Shown one piece after another: positions 1-5,632 of a stretch of DNA of 9,092 nucleotides; within the stretch, counting starts at the first letter, position 1; each line of letters starts with the position of its first letter. Origin of the DNA: RBG-16-66-20 sp036560705 (GTDB lineage: Bacteria; Pseudomonadota; Gammaproteobacteria; Burkholderiales; SG8-39). Location of the stretch: contig DATBQR010000021.1 of assembly GCA_036560705.1 (NCBI GenBank), positions 1 through 9,092 of the forward strand. The letters run 5' to 3'. A model generated the notes under the pieces. The model made no database searches. It saw only the letters and a program-made list of their open reading frames with translations, and was not told the DNA's origin. Position numbers and translations under genes: made by a program.

Positions 1-671
1 TCGACCAGTTTCAGGCGGTCCAGCATGAAATCCAGACGGTGAACCAGGCGCCGGCGCCGGCGGCAAACAAGGCGGCCTCGCCGGCGGGGAATGCCGGGAC
101 GGCGAACCTGGATGCCGGCGGCGGGGCGGCGGTGAATCCGCTCGCTGCGCTCTCGTCTTCCGACAGCAGGCTGAAGACGGGTGCCAAGGCGGTTTCGGAA
201 GCAGTAAAGACTCAGGCGGCCCAGGGCAGCAAGACGCTGAATCCGGCCTACGTGAAAGCCGTCGATGCCGCTGCGACGGCCTTTGCGGCCGGCTATCACG
301 GCGAACTGCTGGGCGCCGGAAAGCTCGGAGACCCGGGCGGCGGCGCGATCGCGGCGAAGATGAAGGCCTACTCTGACGCGCAGAGCAAGTACGTCATCGG
401 CACGTCAACGCTGAATCTGCAGGCGTTGGACGACCAGAAGAAGGAACTCGGACTCAGGACGGACGTGCAGACGGCCGCGCTGGAGGTGAACGACCTGCAA
501 CGCAAGGTGAATGCCTGCGACAAGGCTGCGACGGATCGCCTGAAGAATTTCAGCGACCTGCAGCTGAGCGTGGTCAAGGACAAGAACAACGACGATCTCG
601 GCAAGCTGACCGCGGCGCAAGGCGATCCGCTGGCATGGGACAGCACCAGCACCGCCGCTTGCCTTAAGTAG
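1..671 (+). CDS. Hypothetical Ala-rich protein, 5'-truncated by the window edge
   Basis: The reading frame is open from the first complete codon at base 3 to TAG at 669-671. The 12 codons before the GTG at 39 read like protein (Asp-Gln-Phe-Gln-Ala-Val-Gln-His), and that GTG has no Shine-Dalgarno sequence, so the true start probably lies upstream of the window. Counting from the GTG, residues 1-60 are low-complexity Ala/Gly/Pro-rich, like a flexible linker. Residues 65-115 are Ala/Gly-rich with a Gly run, and residues about 120-190 are charged and heptad-like (ALDDQKKELGL, NDLQRKVNACDKAATDRLK), probably helical or coiled coil. There are two cysteines, in NACDKA and in the C-terminal TAACLK. 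I recognise no family and no catalytic motif. It may be secreted or envelope-associated, but the N-terminus that would show this is missing. Coding status rests on frame length and composition. Confidence 0.7.
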   Translation, partial: DQFQAVQHEIQTVNQAPAPAANKAASPAGNAGTANLDAGGGAAVNPLAALSSSDSRLKTGAKAVSEAVKTQAAQGSKTLNPAYVKAVDAAATAFAAGYHGELLGAGKLGDPGGGAIAAKMKAYSDAQSKYVIGTSTLNLQALDDQKKELGLRTDVQTAALEVNDLQRKVNACDKAATDRLKNFSDLQLSVVKDKNNDDLGKLTAAQGDPLAWDSTSTAACLK

Positions 672-681
672 GAGCGTCGCC

Positions 682-697
682 CCCGCCCCGGGGCGGG
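682..697. terminator. GC-only palindrome between convergent genes, possible weak terminator
   Basis: A perfect 16-base palindrome (CCCGCCCC/GGGGCGGG) lies 10 bases past the stop of the upstream gene and 22 bases before the stop of the convergent gene. Folded, it would give a stem of about 6 bp with a CCGG loop. No T-run follows on either strand, so it does not meet the usual intrinsic terminator pattern. The call rests on position and symmetry only. Confidence 0.3.
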
Positions 698-719
698 CGA
701 GGGCCGCGCTCGGGACGGC

Positions 720-1109
720 TTACTCGGCGGGTACCGGAACGACCAGCTCCCGCAGGATGCCGCCGTCGGCGACGCTGCCGACGACAGTGCCTTCGCCGTG
801 CATGCGGCGCTCGCAGTACCCGCGTTCCGCCGCGTCGTGGTGGTAGGCGCAGCGCGCGAGCCTGTTCTGCTCCAGGCTGGCCTCGGGGTCCGTCAGCCGC
901 CCGCGCCGCGCTTCCACCTGCGCCGCGCCCGCTTCGCGCAGGCAGGTTTTACGGTCGTCGCCCGACTTGTTCATGCAGGCGGCGCGGTCCTCGAGGTAGC
1001 GCTGGTGCGCGTCCGCGGCGGGGCCGGGGTTCGCGGCCGGCGCCGGGGCTGAAACGGACAGCGCGCCCAGCGCGCAGAGGGCCAGGAAAGTGTTGGCGGA
1101 TGGCGACAT
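720..1109 (-). CDS. Small secreted four-cysteine protein, unknown function
   Basis: This encodes 129 residues. The ATG at 1109 is preferred because GGAG lies six bases upstream. An in-frame ATG at 1121 would add four residues but has no well-spaced site. Residues 1-26 look like a Sec signal peptide (hydrophobic LALCALGAL, then APAPAA), so export is likely. The mature part has Cys45, Cys56, Cys87 and Cys99, spaced x10 and x11, which suggests two disulfides. It carries an Asp/Arg-rich segment (DRAACMNKSGDDRKTCLREAG) and ends in a Gly-rich strand-like tail (GEGTVVGSVADGGILRELVV). This pattern resembles conserved hypothetical secreted proteins of Burkholderiales; I know no function. It is divergent from the Bug receptor gene and shares a 141-base intergenic region with it. 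An even longer frame extends antisense into the Bug gene but has no start signal there. Confidence 0.75.
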   Translation of the reverse strand: MSPSANTFLALCALGALSVSAPAPAANPGPAADAHQRYLEDRAACMNKSGDDRKTCLREAGAAQVEARRGRLTDPEASLEQNRLARCAYHHDAAERGYCERRMHGEGTVVGSVADGGILRELVVPVPAE

Positions 1110-1119
1110 GGAGATCTCC
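1110..1119. promoter_or_regulatory. Ribosome binding site (minus strand) inside a 10-bp palindrome
   Basis: GGAGATCTCC is a perfect palindrome directly abutting the ATG at 1109. Read on the minus strand its GGAG (1119-1116) is the best Shine-Dalgarno for the four-cysteine protein and decides the start in favour of 1109 over 1121. The symmetry may be chance. Confidence 0.45.
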
Positions 1120-1183
1120 ATATAGGAAGGTTCCCTCCCACCTCTTCTTTGACCGGCCGCGGGCCCGCCGGTTCGCACCGGTA

Positions 1184-1214
1184 TTGGCGGCGGGCGGCGC
1201 GCCTGCATTAGACT
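1184..1214 (+). promoter_or_regulatory. Weak candidate sigma70 promoter for the Bug receptor gene
   Basis: TTGGCG (1184-1189) and TAGACT (1209-1214, four of six matches to TATAAT) are separated by 19 bases, longer than the usual 17. The predicted transcript would start near 1221 with a leader of about 30 bases containing the strong Shine-Dalgarno at 1237-1245. The other hexamer seen, TTGACC at 1149, has no acceptable -10 at the right distance. Confidence 0.25.
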
Positions 1215-1236
1215 TGTCGCCGAACAACTACAAGCT

Positions 1237-1245
1237 GGAGGAGGA
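1237..1245 (+). promoter_or_regulatory. Strong ribosome binding site for the Bug receptor
   Basis: GGAGGAGGA lies five bases upstream of the ATG at 1251. It is the strongest Shine-Dalgarno in the window and fixes the start of the receptor gene. Confidence 0.8.
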
Positions 1246-1250
1246 AGTCC

Positions 1251-2228
1251 ATGAATCGCGCCGCACGTACCGCACGTACCGCCGTAATCGCTTTTTTCGC
1301 CGCGTTCGCCGCCGCCGGCCCGGCCGCCGCCGCCGACTATCCGGCGCATTCCGTGAAATGGGTGGTGCCGTACCCGCCCGGCGGAACCACCGACCTGATC
1401 GCCCGCATCGTGGCGCAGTGGCTGGGCGACAAGCTGGGGCAGCCGTTCCTCATCGAGAACAAGCCGGGCGGGGGCAACAACATCGGCGTCGACTACGTGG
1501 CGAAATCCGCCCCGGACGGCTACACCATGCTGCTGGTGAATCCGGCGAACGGCATCAACACCACGCTGTACAAGAACCTGCCGTTCAATTTCCTCACCGA
1601 CATCGCGCCGGTGGCGGGCATCGTGCGCACGCCGAACGTGATGGTGGTGACCGATTCCTTCCCGGCGAGGAACATTCCCGAGTTCATCGCCTACTGCAAG
1701 TCGCATCCGAACACCATCAACATGGCGTCCTCCGGCAGCGGCACGTCGGTGCACCTGTCGGGCGAGCTGTTCAAGTCGATGACCGGCTGCCAGATGCTGC
1801 ACGTGCCCTACAAGGGAGCCGGACCCGCGCTGGCGGACCTGATCGCCGGCCAGGTGCATGTGATCTTCGACAACCTGCCGTCGTCGGCCGGCTTCATCAA
1901 GGGCGGCAAGATCCGCGCCCTCGGCGTGACCTCGGCTGAGCGCGAGCCGTCGCTGCCCGGCGTGCCGACGGTCGCCGAAACGGTGCCAGGCTACGAAGCG
2001 ACGGCGTGGTTTGGCATCGGCATGGCGAAGGGCTCGCCGCGCGAAGCCATCGACAAGGTGAATGCCGAGGTGAACCGCGCGCTGGCCGATCCGAAAATGC
2101 TCGAGCGCCTGGCGGAGCTGGGCGGCAAGCCGATGAAGGGCACGCCCGAGGATTTCGGCAAGGTCATCGCCGCCGAGACCGCGAAATGGGCGAAGGTCGT
2201 GCAGGCCTCCGGCGCCAAGGTGGAATAG
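1251..2228 (+). CDS. Bug/TctC-family tripartite tricarboxylate-type periplasmic receptor
   Basis: A periplasmic solute-binding protein of 325 residues, full length for the family, which binds carboxylates and related small molecules, in some cases for a TctAB permease. Residues 1-28 form a Sec signal peptide ending in an Ala run before DYPAH. Family hallmarks follow in order: VVPYPPGGTTDLIAR (38-52), the first ligand loop; ENKPGGGNNIG (69-79); HVPYKGAGPALADLIAGQ (184-201); FDNLPSS (206-212); and a C-terminal helical region ending KWAKVV. Two cysteines, Cys149 and Cys180, are not a family signature. The start is fixed by the strong upstream Shine-Dalgarno. No tctA or tctB homologue lies in the window, so it looks like one of the many orphan Bug receptors of Burkholderiales. 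The ligand cannot be read from sequence alone. Convergent with the DUF1330 gene, 19 bases between stops. Confidence 0.95.
   Translation: MNRAARTARTAVIAFFAAFAAAGPAAAADYPAHSVKWVVPYPPGGTTDLIARIVAQWLGDKLGQPFLIENKPGGGNNIGVDYVAKSAPDGYTMLLVNPANGINTTLYKNLPFNFLTDIAPVAGIVRTPNVMVVTDSFPARNIPEFIAYCKSHPNTINMASSGSGTSVHLSGELFKSMTGCQMLHVPYKGAGPALADLIAGQVHVIFDNLPSSAGFIKGGKIRALGVTSAEREPSLPGVPTVAETVPGYEATAWFGIGMAKGSPREAIDKVNAEVNRALADPKMLERLAELGGKPMKGTPEDFGKVIAAETAKWAKVVQASGAKVE
1262..1279 (+). repeat. Tandem 9-bp repeat in the Bug signal peptide
   Basis: CGCACGTAC occurs twice in direct tandem (1262-1270, 1271-1279), giving Ala-Arg-Thr twice in the positively charged n-region of the signal peptide. This looks like a slippage duplication that keeps the frame and adds one positive charge. 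Confidence 0.7.
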
Positions 2229-2247
2229 GCGCGGGAGCGGAAGGCGG

Positions 2248-2538
2248 CTACACGCCCTCGATGATGCGCAGGTCGCGTACCGCGCCGTCGCCCAGCGCCT
2301 TCAGCGCTTCCTGGTAGCCCGGCGTGTCGTGCGCGGCGATCGCCTTGGCGAGGCTCTCGAATTCGGTCACCACCGTGCGCATGTTCTGCCCGGCTTCGTG
2401 GGTCTTCGCGGGCGTGCCGCGCACGAGGAAGCGTCCGCCGGCGGCCTGGATCGACGGCCCCGCCAGCTTGGCGTAGGCGGCGAGTTTCTCGGGATCCTTG
2501 ATCGAGCGGTAGCACACTACCCAGTAAGCCTTGGCCAT
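2248..2538 (-). CDS. DUF1330 domain protein
   Basis: This encodes 96 residues, the usual length for DUF1330, a ferredoxin-like (dimeric alpha/beta barrel) fold family of unknown biochemical role. Matching features are AYWVVCYRSIKDPEKLAAYA at the N-terminus (4-23), GGRFLVRGTP (34-43), the VVTEFESLAKAIA strand and helix (56-68), a SpeYq-like TPGYQEALK (72-80), and the end LRIIEGV. No signal peptide, so cytoplasmic. The ATG at 2538 is supported by AGAAGGA about nine bases upstream. It starts 14 bases after the end of the DUF4124 gene on the same strand, so is probably its transcriptional partner and last in a four-gene run. Longer upstream in-frame extensions run through the neighbouring gene in another frame and are not real. 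Family call is firm; function unknown. Confidence 0.9.
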   Translation of the reverse strand: MAKAYWVVCYRSIKDPEKLAAYAKLAGPSIQAAGGRFLVRGTPAKTHEAGQNMRTVVTEFESLAKAIAAHDTPGYQEALKALGDGAVRDLRIIEGV

Positions 2539-2552
2539 GCGGCGGATTCCTT

Positions 2553-2993
2553 CTAGCGGTGACGGAAGAACGGCGACGGGGAAAACCGGCGCACGGCGCC
2601 GGCCACGAAAACCGGCGCGTAGGCGACCGGATAGTAGGGCGTAGCGTAGGGATCGTAGCCCGTGCCGTAGGCGCCGGCGTAGGCATTGGCCGGATAGCTG
2701 GCCCGCGCCGCCAGCAGGTAGCGCTGGCGCATCTGCCAGTCGGCTTCCTCGTACTGGGCGCGCCGGGCGGCACGCGCGTTCATCGCCGCCACCGCCGGAC
2801 CGAGCGACGGGTCGGGCGCCACGACCGAGATGCGTTCGCCGACGCGCTTCGCTTTGGCCGCCGTTTCCGGCGGCGGCGCGTTGGAATAATTGACCACGCC
2901 GTTCGCGTCCAGCCACTTGTAGGTGTCGGCCGCGGCCGGCGCGGTGGCGGCGATCAGGAAAATCGCCATGCTGAGGCGTCCGAACATGCGCAT
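2553..2993 (-). CDS. DUF4124 domain secreted protein
   Basis: This encodes 146 residues. Residues 1-22 form a Sec signal peptide (LSMAIFLIAATAPAAA, cleavage probably before Asp23). Residues 25-42 are the DUF4124 core, YKWLDANGVVNYSNAPPP, a short beta unit common in beta- and gammaproteobacterial envelope proteins. A helical, Ala/Arg/Gln-rich part follows (about 67-100), then a Tyr/Pro/Ala-rich C-terminus (TGYDPYATPYYPVAYAPVF, 111-129) ending in basic residues. The start is uncertain: ATG at 2993, a second ATG two codons later and a third at Met9 are all possible, and none has a clear Shine-Dalgarno. The first two keep the basic n-region. It lies 53 bases downstream of the GFA-type gene and 14 bases upstream of the DUF1330 gene. 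Function is unknown; a periplasmic or cell-wall-linked role is an inference. Confidence 0.88.
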   Translation of the reverse strand: MRMFGRLSMAIFLIAATAPAAADTYKWLDANGVVNYSNAPPPETAAKAKRVGERISVVAPDPSLGPAVAAMNARAARRAQYEEADWQMRQRYLLAARASYPANAYAGAYGTGYDPYATPYYPVAYAPVFVAGAVRRFSPSPFFRHR

Positions 2994-3046
2994 AGCTTAA
3001 ACCGGGCGCCTGACGGGAAACTTGCTGTTACACATCGGTGACAACA

Positions 3047-3460
3047 TCAATTCGGGTTGCCGGGCAGCTGCTCGGTCGCCGGGTCGATCCAGGACCAGGG
3101 GCGCGCGCTTTTCGTCCAGATGTTGGCGACGATTTTCAACGTGGCGGAATCGTCCAGGGATCCCGCCCTCACCACCATTCTTTCCGGGCTGTTCTCGCGC
3201 TGGCTGTAGATCGGCGAGCCGCAGTCGGCGCAGAAATAGCGGCTCAGGATGCGGCCGCTGTCGGCCCTGGCCGCGTAGCGCTTCGGGCTGCCCCGGGTGA
3301 GCGTGAAGTCCTTGCTCTGGATCACGGCGTTCACGCTCGAGCCGGTGCCGGAGGTCTTCTGGCAGTGCGTGCAGTGGCAGACGCGGAGGCTGGCGAGCGG
3401 CGCGGCGATGGCGTAGCGGATGGCGCCGCAGAGGCAGCCGCCGGTGATGGGAGCGGTCAT
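3047..3460 (-). CDS. GFA/CENP-V family zinc-binding protein
   Basis: This encodes 137 residues of the family named after glutathione-dependent formaldehyde-activating enzyme (Gfa). All seven zinc-ligand cysteines are present: GGCLCGAIRY (Cys9, Cys11), CHCTHC (Cys28, Cys30, Cys33) and FCADCGSPI (Cys77, Cys80). The family's GSLDD (100-104) and a Trp-rich end (IWTKSARPWSW) are also visible. No signal peptide, so cytoplasmic. Gfa was proposed to form S-hydroxymethylglutathione, but that catalytic role is disputed and most family members have no proven substrate; I claim only the fold and metal site. The ATG at 3460 lies four bases after the stop of the FmdB-type gene, so translation is probably coupled; its own Shine-Dalgarno (TGGGA) is weak and about 10 bases away. 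Confidence 0.93.
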   Translation of the reverse strand: MTAPITGGCLCGAIRYAIAAPLASLRVCHCTHCQKTSGTGSSVNAVIQSKDFTLTRGSPKRYAARADSGRILSRYFCADCGSPIYSQRENSPERMVVRAGSLDDSATLKIVANIWTKSARPWSWIDPATEQLPGNPN

Positions 3461-3464
3461 GGCG

Positions 3465-3803
3465 TCAATCCCAGGGGTCGGAAACGGTGCGGATCGGGCT
3501 GTCGAAATCGGTTTTCTGGTCGCCCGTGTTGCGGTTGATCACCTCGGGCCCCCCCGTGCCTGCGGTTCTCTCGTAGACGCCGTCCTGGGCTTTTTTGTAC
3601 TGTGTCATGCCGAGCGACTTGATCTTGGCGGGCGTCAGGTTGTACTTGCCGCCCAGCCTGGCCGCGCTGATGAGGCGCTCGCAGGGCTTCTTGCAGGTGG
3701 GGCAGCGGGCAAGTTTCGCGTCGGCGACGCGCTGCATCACTTCGAAGCGGCCGCGGCAGACCTTGCACTTGCCGGATTTGGGCGCGTAATCGTAGAGAGG
3801 CAT
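3465..3803 (-). CDS. FmdB-type zinc ribbon protein
   Basis: This encodes 112 residues. The N-terminal half is a FmdB-like zinc ribbon: MPLYDY at the start, then KCKVC (Cys13, Cys16), RFEVMQRVAD, and CPTCKKPC (Cys34, Cys37, Cys41), followed by RLISAARLGGKYN. The first pair is shifted from the usual YxCxxCG placement by the insert APKSGK, which makes this a variant ribbon with five cysteines. The C-terminal half (about 58-112) is charged, Gly/Asp-rich and probably disordered. The family is small, cytoplasmic and putatively regulatory, named for a gene next to formamidase; no molecular function is established. An in-frame stop four codons before the ATG at 3803 rules out a longer form. There is no Shine-Dalgarno, and a TAAAAT hexamer ends six bases before the ATG, suggesting a leaderless transcript. 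First gene of the minus-strand run. Confidence 0.85.
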   Translation of the reverse strand: MPLYDYAPKSGKCKVCRGRFEVMQRVADAKLARCPTCKKPCERLISAARLGGKYNLTPAKIKSLGMTQYKKAQDGVYERTAGTGGPEVINRNTGDQKTDFDSPIRTVSDPWD

Positions 3804-3852
3804 GGGGTGATTTTACAGTCTGCAACCGCGAAGATGAAAACCTGACCCCATG
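3801..3852. repeat. Inverted repeat spanning the divergent start codons of FmdB and DMT genes
   Basis: CATGGGGT (3801-3808) and ACCCCATG (3845-3852) are perfect 8-bp inverted arms, and each arm includes the start codon of one divergent gene. Similarity continues inward with an offset: TTTT at 3811-3814 against AAAA at 3837-3840. The 36 bases between must carry both promoters. The right half, with CCTGACCCC, resembles the GGGGTCAGG cores of REP-type elements common in proteobacteria, so a REP remnant is an alternative reading. Confidence 0.5.
3810..3815 (-). promoter_or_regulatory. -10-like hexamer placed for a leaderless FmdB transcript
   Basis: Minus-strand TAAAAT (five of six to TATAAT) ends exactly six bases before the ATG at 3803. 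Transcription would begin at or beside the start codon. No convincing -35 is seen 16-18 bases upstream. Confidence 0.4.
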
Positions 3853-4704
3853 AACGCCACCCTGCGCGGCGTGCTGTGGATGTCGGGGGCGGTGCTGTCC
3901 TTCTGCGCCATGGCGATCTCGGCGCGCGAACTGCTGCGCCACCTCGGCATCTTCGAGATCCTTGCCTTCCGCACCGCGATCACCCTGCTCATCGTGCTGG
4001 CGGCGGCGACGCGCACCGGCATCGCCACGCTGCGCACGCGGCGCATCGGCGTCCACCTGTGGCGCAACCTGTTCCACGTCGGCGGCCAGGCGTGCTGGGT
4101 ATACGCCATCGGCGCGCTGCCGCTGGCGATGGTGTTCGCCATCGAGTTCACCTCGCCGATCTGGACCGCGCTGCTGGCGGCGCTCATGCTGGGCGAACGT
4201 ATCGGCCGCGGCCGGCAGGTGATGCTCGCGTTCGGCTTCGCCGGGGTGCTCGTCATCCTGCGCCCGGGCGTCGCCATCGTGCAGCCGGCGGCGCTGGTGA
4301 TGCTGGCCGGTTCGCTGTTCTACGCGGTGCAGATGATCGGCACCAAGCGCCTGTCGGACACCGAATCGCCGATGGCGGTGCTGTTCTGGATGGCGGTGAT
4401 CCAGACGCCGGTCTGCCTGGCGCTGGCGGCGCCGAGCCTGGTCGCGCCCGCGCCGGGCGACCTGCCGTGGATCGCCGTGATCGGTTTCGGCAGCTTCACC
4501 GCCCACTACTGCCTGACGCGGGCGATGAAGCTCGCCGATGCCTCGGTGGTGGTGCCGGTGGATTTCTTCCGCCTGCCGCTGATCGCGGTAGTGGGCGCCG
4601 TGTTCTACGCGGAGGCCTTCGATCCCGCGGTGATCCTCGGCGCGCTGCTGATCTTCACGGGAACCTGGTACAGCCTCGCGCGGGAATACCGGCGGGTAAA
4701 ATGA
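3850..4704 (+). CDS. DMT superfamily transporter, two EamA domains
   Basis: This encodes 284 residues, typical of the 10-helix drug/metabolite transporters of the inner membrane. The protein is hydrophobic throughout. The first EamA unit (about 5-139) includes EILAFRTAITLLIVLAAA (36-53) and ends in the hallmark AIEFTSPIWTALLAALMLGE (97-116). The second (about 145-276) repeats it in SVVVPVDFFRLPLIAVVGA (232-250), ending FYAEAFDP. Substrate is not predictable; family members export amino acids, metabolites or S-adenosylmethionine. An in-frame TGA five codons upstream shows that 3850 is the first possible ATG. There is no Shine-Dalgarno; a TTTACA/17/TGAAAA pair (3812-3840) is a weak promoter candidate that would give an almost leaderless mRNA. 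The stop overlaps the next start as ATGA. Confidence 0.93.
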   Translation: MNATLRGVLWMSGAVLSFCAMAISARELLRHLGIFEILAFRTAITLLIVLAAATRTGIATLRTRRIGVHLWRNLFHVGGQACWVYAIGALPLAMVFAIEFTSPIWTALLAALMLGERIGRGRQVMLAFGFAGVLVILRPGVAIVQPAALVMLAGSLFYAVQMIGTKRLSDTESPMAVLFWMAVIQTPVCLALAAPSLVAPAPGDLPWIAVIGFGSFTAHYCLTRAMKLADASVVVPVDFFRLPLIAVVGAVFYAEAFDPAVILGALLIFTGTWYSLAREYRRVK

Positions 4705-5138
4705 ATCCCCGAATGAAAAAAGCTCTGAAGTGGGGCGGCATCGTCCTGGTCGCCGTCGTCGCGCTGCGGGTGGGGGCCGCCGCCATCTGGCCCATCATCA
4801 ACGACGTGCGCACGGGCGCGACGCCGGAATACGCCGGCCTCCAGCCGCAGCGGTTCAAGCAGCCCTTCGACCGCGTCTTCGGCGCCGCCCTCGCGACGGC
4901 CCAGGCGGCGGGTTGGGAGGTGACCGCGTGGGACCCCTCCAAGGGCGGGATCCGCGCGGTGGCGACGACCGCCGTCTTCCGCTTCAAGGATGACGTCACC
5001 CTCACCTTGACGCGCGAAGGCGACGGCGTGCGGGTCGACGTCCGCTCGCACTCGCGCATCGGCAAGGGAGACTTCGGCACCAACGCCCGGCGCATCGTCC
5101 GCTTCCAGGCGGAACTCGCCGGGCGGCTTAACCCCTAG
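4701..5138 (+). CDS. DUF1499 domain protein with N-terminal membrane anchor
   Basis: This encodes 145 residues. A single hydrophobic segment (about 9-30, WGGIVLVAVVALRVGAAAIW) after a basic N-terminus predicts an uncleaved inner-membrane anchor. DUF1499 fills residues about 50-142, with RAVATTAVFRFKDDV (85-99) and the most conserved stretch, VRSHSRIGKGDFGTNARRI (114-132). The family has no known biochemical function. The ATG at 4701 overlaps the DMT stop as ATGA, so translational coupling is likely. A second in-frame ATG at 4713 (MKKALKWG) would also give a good anchor; a TAAAAT lies 10 bases before it, but no Shine-Dalgarno. The 3' end is shared with the convergent lipoprotein gene: both stop codons are TAG within one CTAG (5135-5138). 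Confidence 0.9.
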   Translation: MNPRMKKALKWGGIVLVAVVALRVGAAAIWPIINDVRTGATPEYAGLQPQRFKQPFDRVFGAALATAQAAGWEVTAWDPSKGGIRAVATTAVFRFKDDVTLTLTREGDGVRVDVRSHSRIGKGDFGTNARRIVRFQAELAGRLNP

Positions 5139-5632
5139 TTCTTGGCCGGACCGCCGAGGTCGTAGTAGTTGTCCTTCAGGAACAGCACTTCGCGCACGAT
5201 GCCGTCGTTGGAAAACTGCACGTACAGGAAATACGCCTGGCGGGTGGAGTTCCACATCCGGTACTCCCAGACGTCGCGCTGCTGGCGGTCCAGGCGGCTG
5301 ACCCGCCCGGGCGGGCCGAAATATTCCCGCACCTGGGCGGTCGTCGTCACCCCCGCGGCGAGCTTCCTCATGTTTTCCTCGGTCAGCAGCTGGTCGACCG
5401 ACCGCACGGTGCCGCCCGGGGACATGCGGACCGCATAGGTGTCCAACCCTACCGGGCCGCGCGGGTAGTACCAGATGGTGTCGCCGCCGGCGACGGTCAG
5501 GCGCTCGGCCGGCGCGCCCATCAGCGCCTGCACGTCGTTCGCCGTCGACTGCCCGGGCACCAGCCCGCTGCCGCTGTAGGAGGCGCAGCCCGCGAGCAGG
5601 AGGATTGCGACGAGAATGGCGGGTGTTTTCAT
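5135..5632 (-). CDS. Outer-membrane lipoprotein with two BamE/SmpA-like units
   Basis: This encodes 165 residues. A lipoprotein signal peptide ends in the lipobox LAGC, making Cys16 the lipidated residue; the following Ala-Ser gives no inner-membrane retention signal, so outer membrane is likely. The mature part appears to hold two related units. Unit one (about 23-84) has GLVPGQSTANDVQALMGAP, then WYYPRGP, then SPGGTVRSVDQLL. Unit two (about 91-154) has LAAGVTTTAQVREYFGPP, then WEYRMWN, then SNDGIVREVLFL. Each fits the SmpA/OmlA (BamE) pattern: G-x-T-x3-V-x4-G-x-P, W-x-Y, and G-x-V-R. Single-unit BamE is part of the BAM outer-membrane assembly complex; whether this protein joins BAM is unknown. 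The start at 5632 overlaps the TPR gene's stop as ATGA. Longer in-frame starts lie inside the TPR gene and would bury the lipobox. Confidence 0.9.
   Translation of the reverse strand: MKTPAILVAILLLAGCASYSGSGLVPGQSTANDVQALMGAPAERLTVAGGDTIWYYPRGPVGLDTYAVRMSPGGTVRSVDQLLTEENMRKLAAGVTTTAQVREYFGPPGRVSRLDRQQRDVWEYRMWNSTRQAYFLYVQFSNDGIVREVLFLKDNYYDLGGPAKN

Noticed and set aside
1110..1119. GGAGATCTCC palindrome as a regulatory operator or RNA hairpin
   Set aside because: It is too short to fold with a loop, and a 10-bp palindrome made around a Shine-Dalgarno may be chance. I keep it only as the ribosome binding site.
1149..1154. TTGACC as a -35 for the Bug gene
   Set aside because: No acceptable -10 follows at 16-18 bases; the sequence there is TTCGCA.
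720..1859. A 379-codon minus-strand frame running through the Bug receptor gene
   Set aside because: Only its last 129 codons look like protein, with a signal peptide and a Shine-Dalgarno at 1109. The rest is antisense to the Bug gene.
2229..2247. A terminator between the convergent Bug and DUF1330 genes
   Set aside because: The 19 bases hold no inverted repeat or T-run.
3457..4506. A 349-codon minus-strand frame across the FmdB and DMT genes
   Set aside because: The product is His/Arg/Gln-rich, and two real genes in other frames explain the same DNA.
3876..4700. N-terminal extension of the DUF1499 protein through the DMT gene
   Set aside because: The extension is a frame shadow of the DMT transporter with a His/Arg/Gly-rich composition. 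The ATGA overlap at 4701 gives the natural start.
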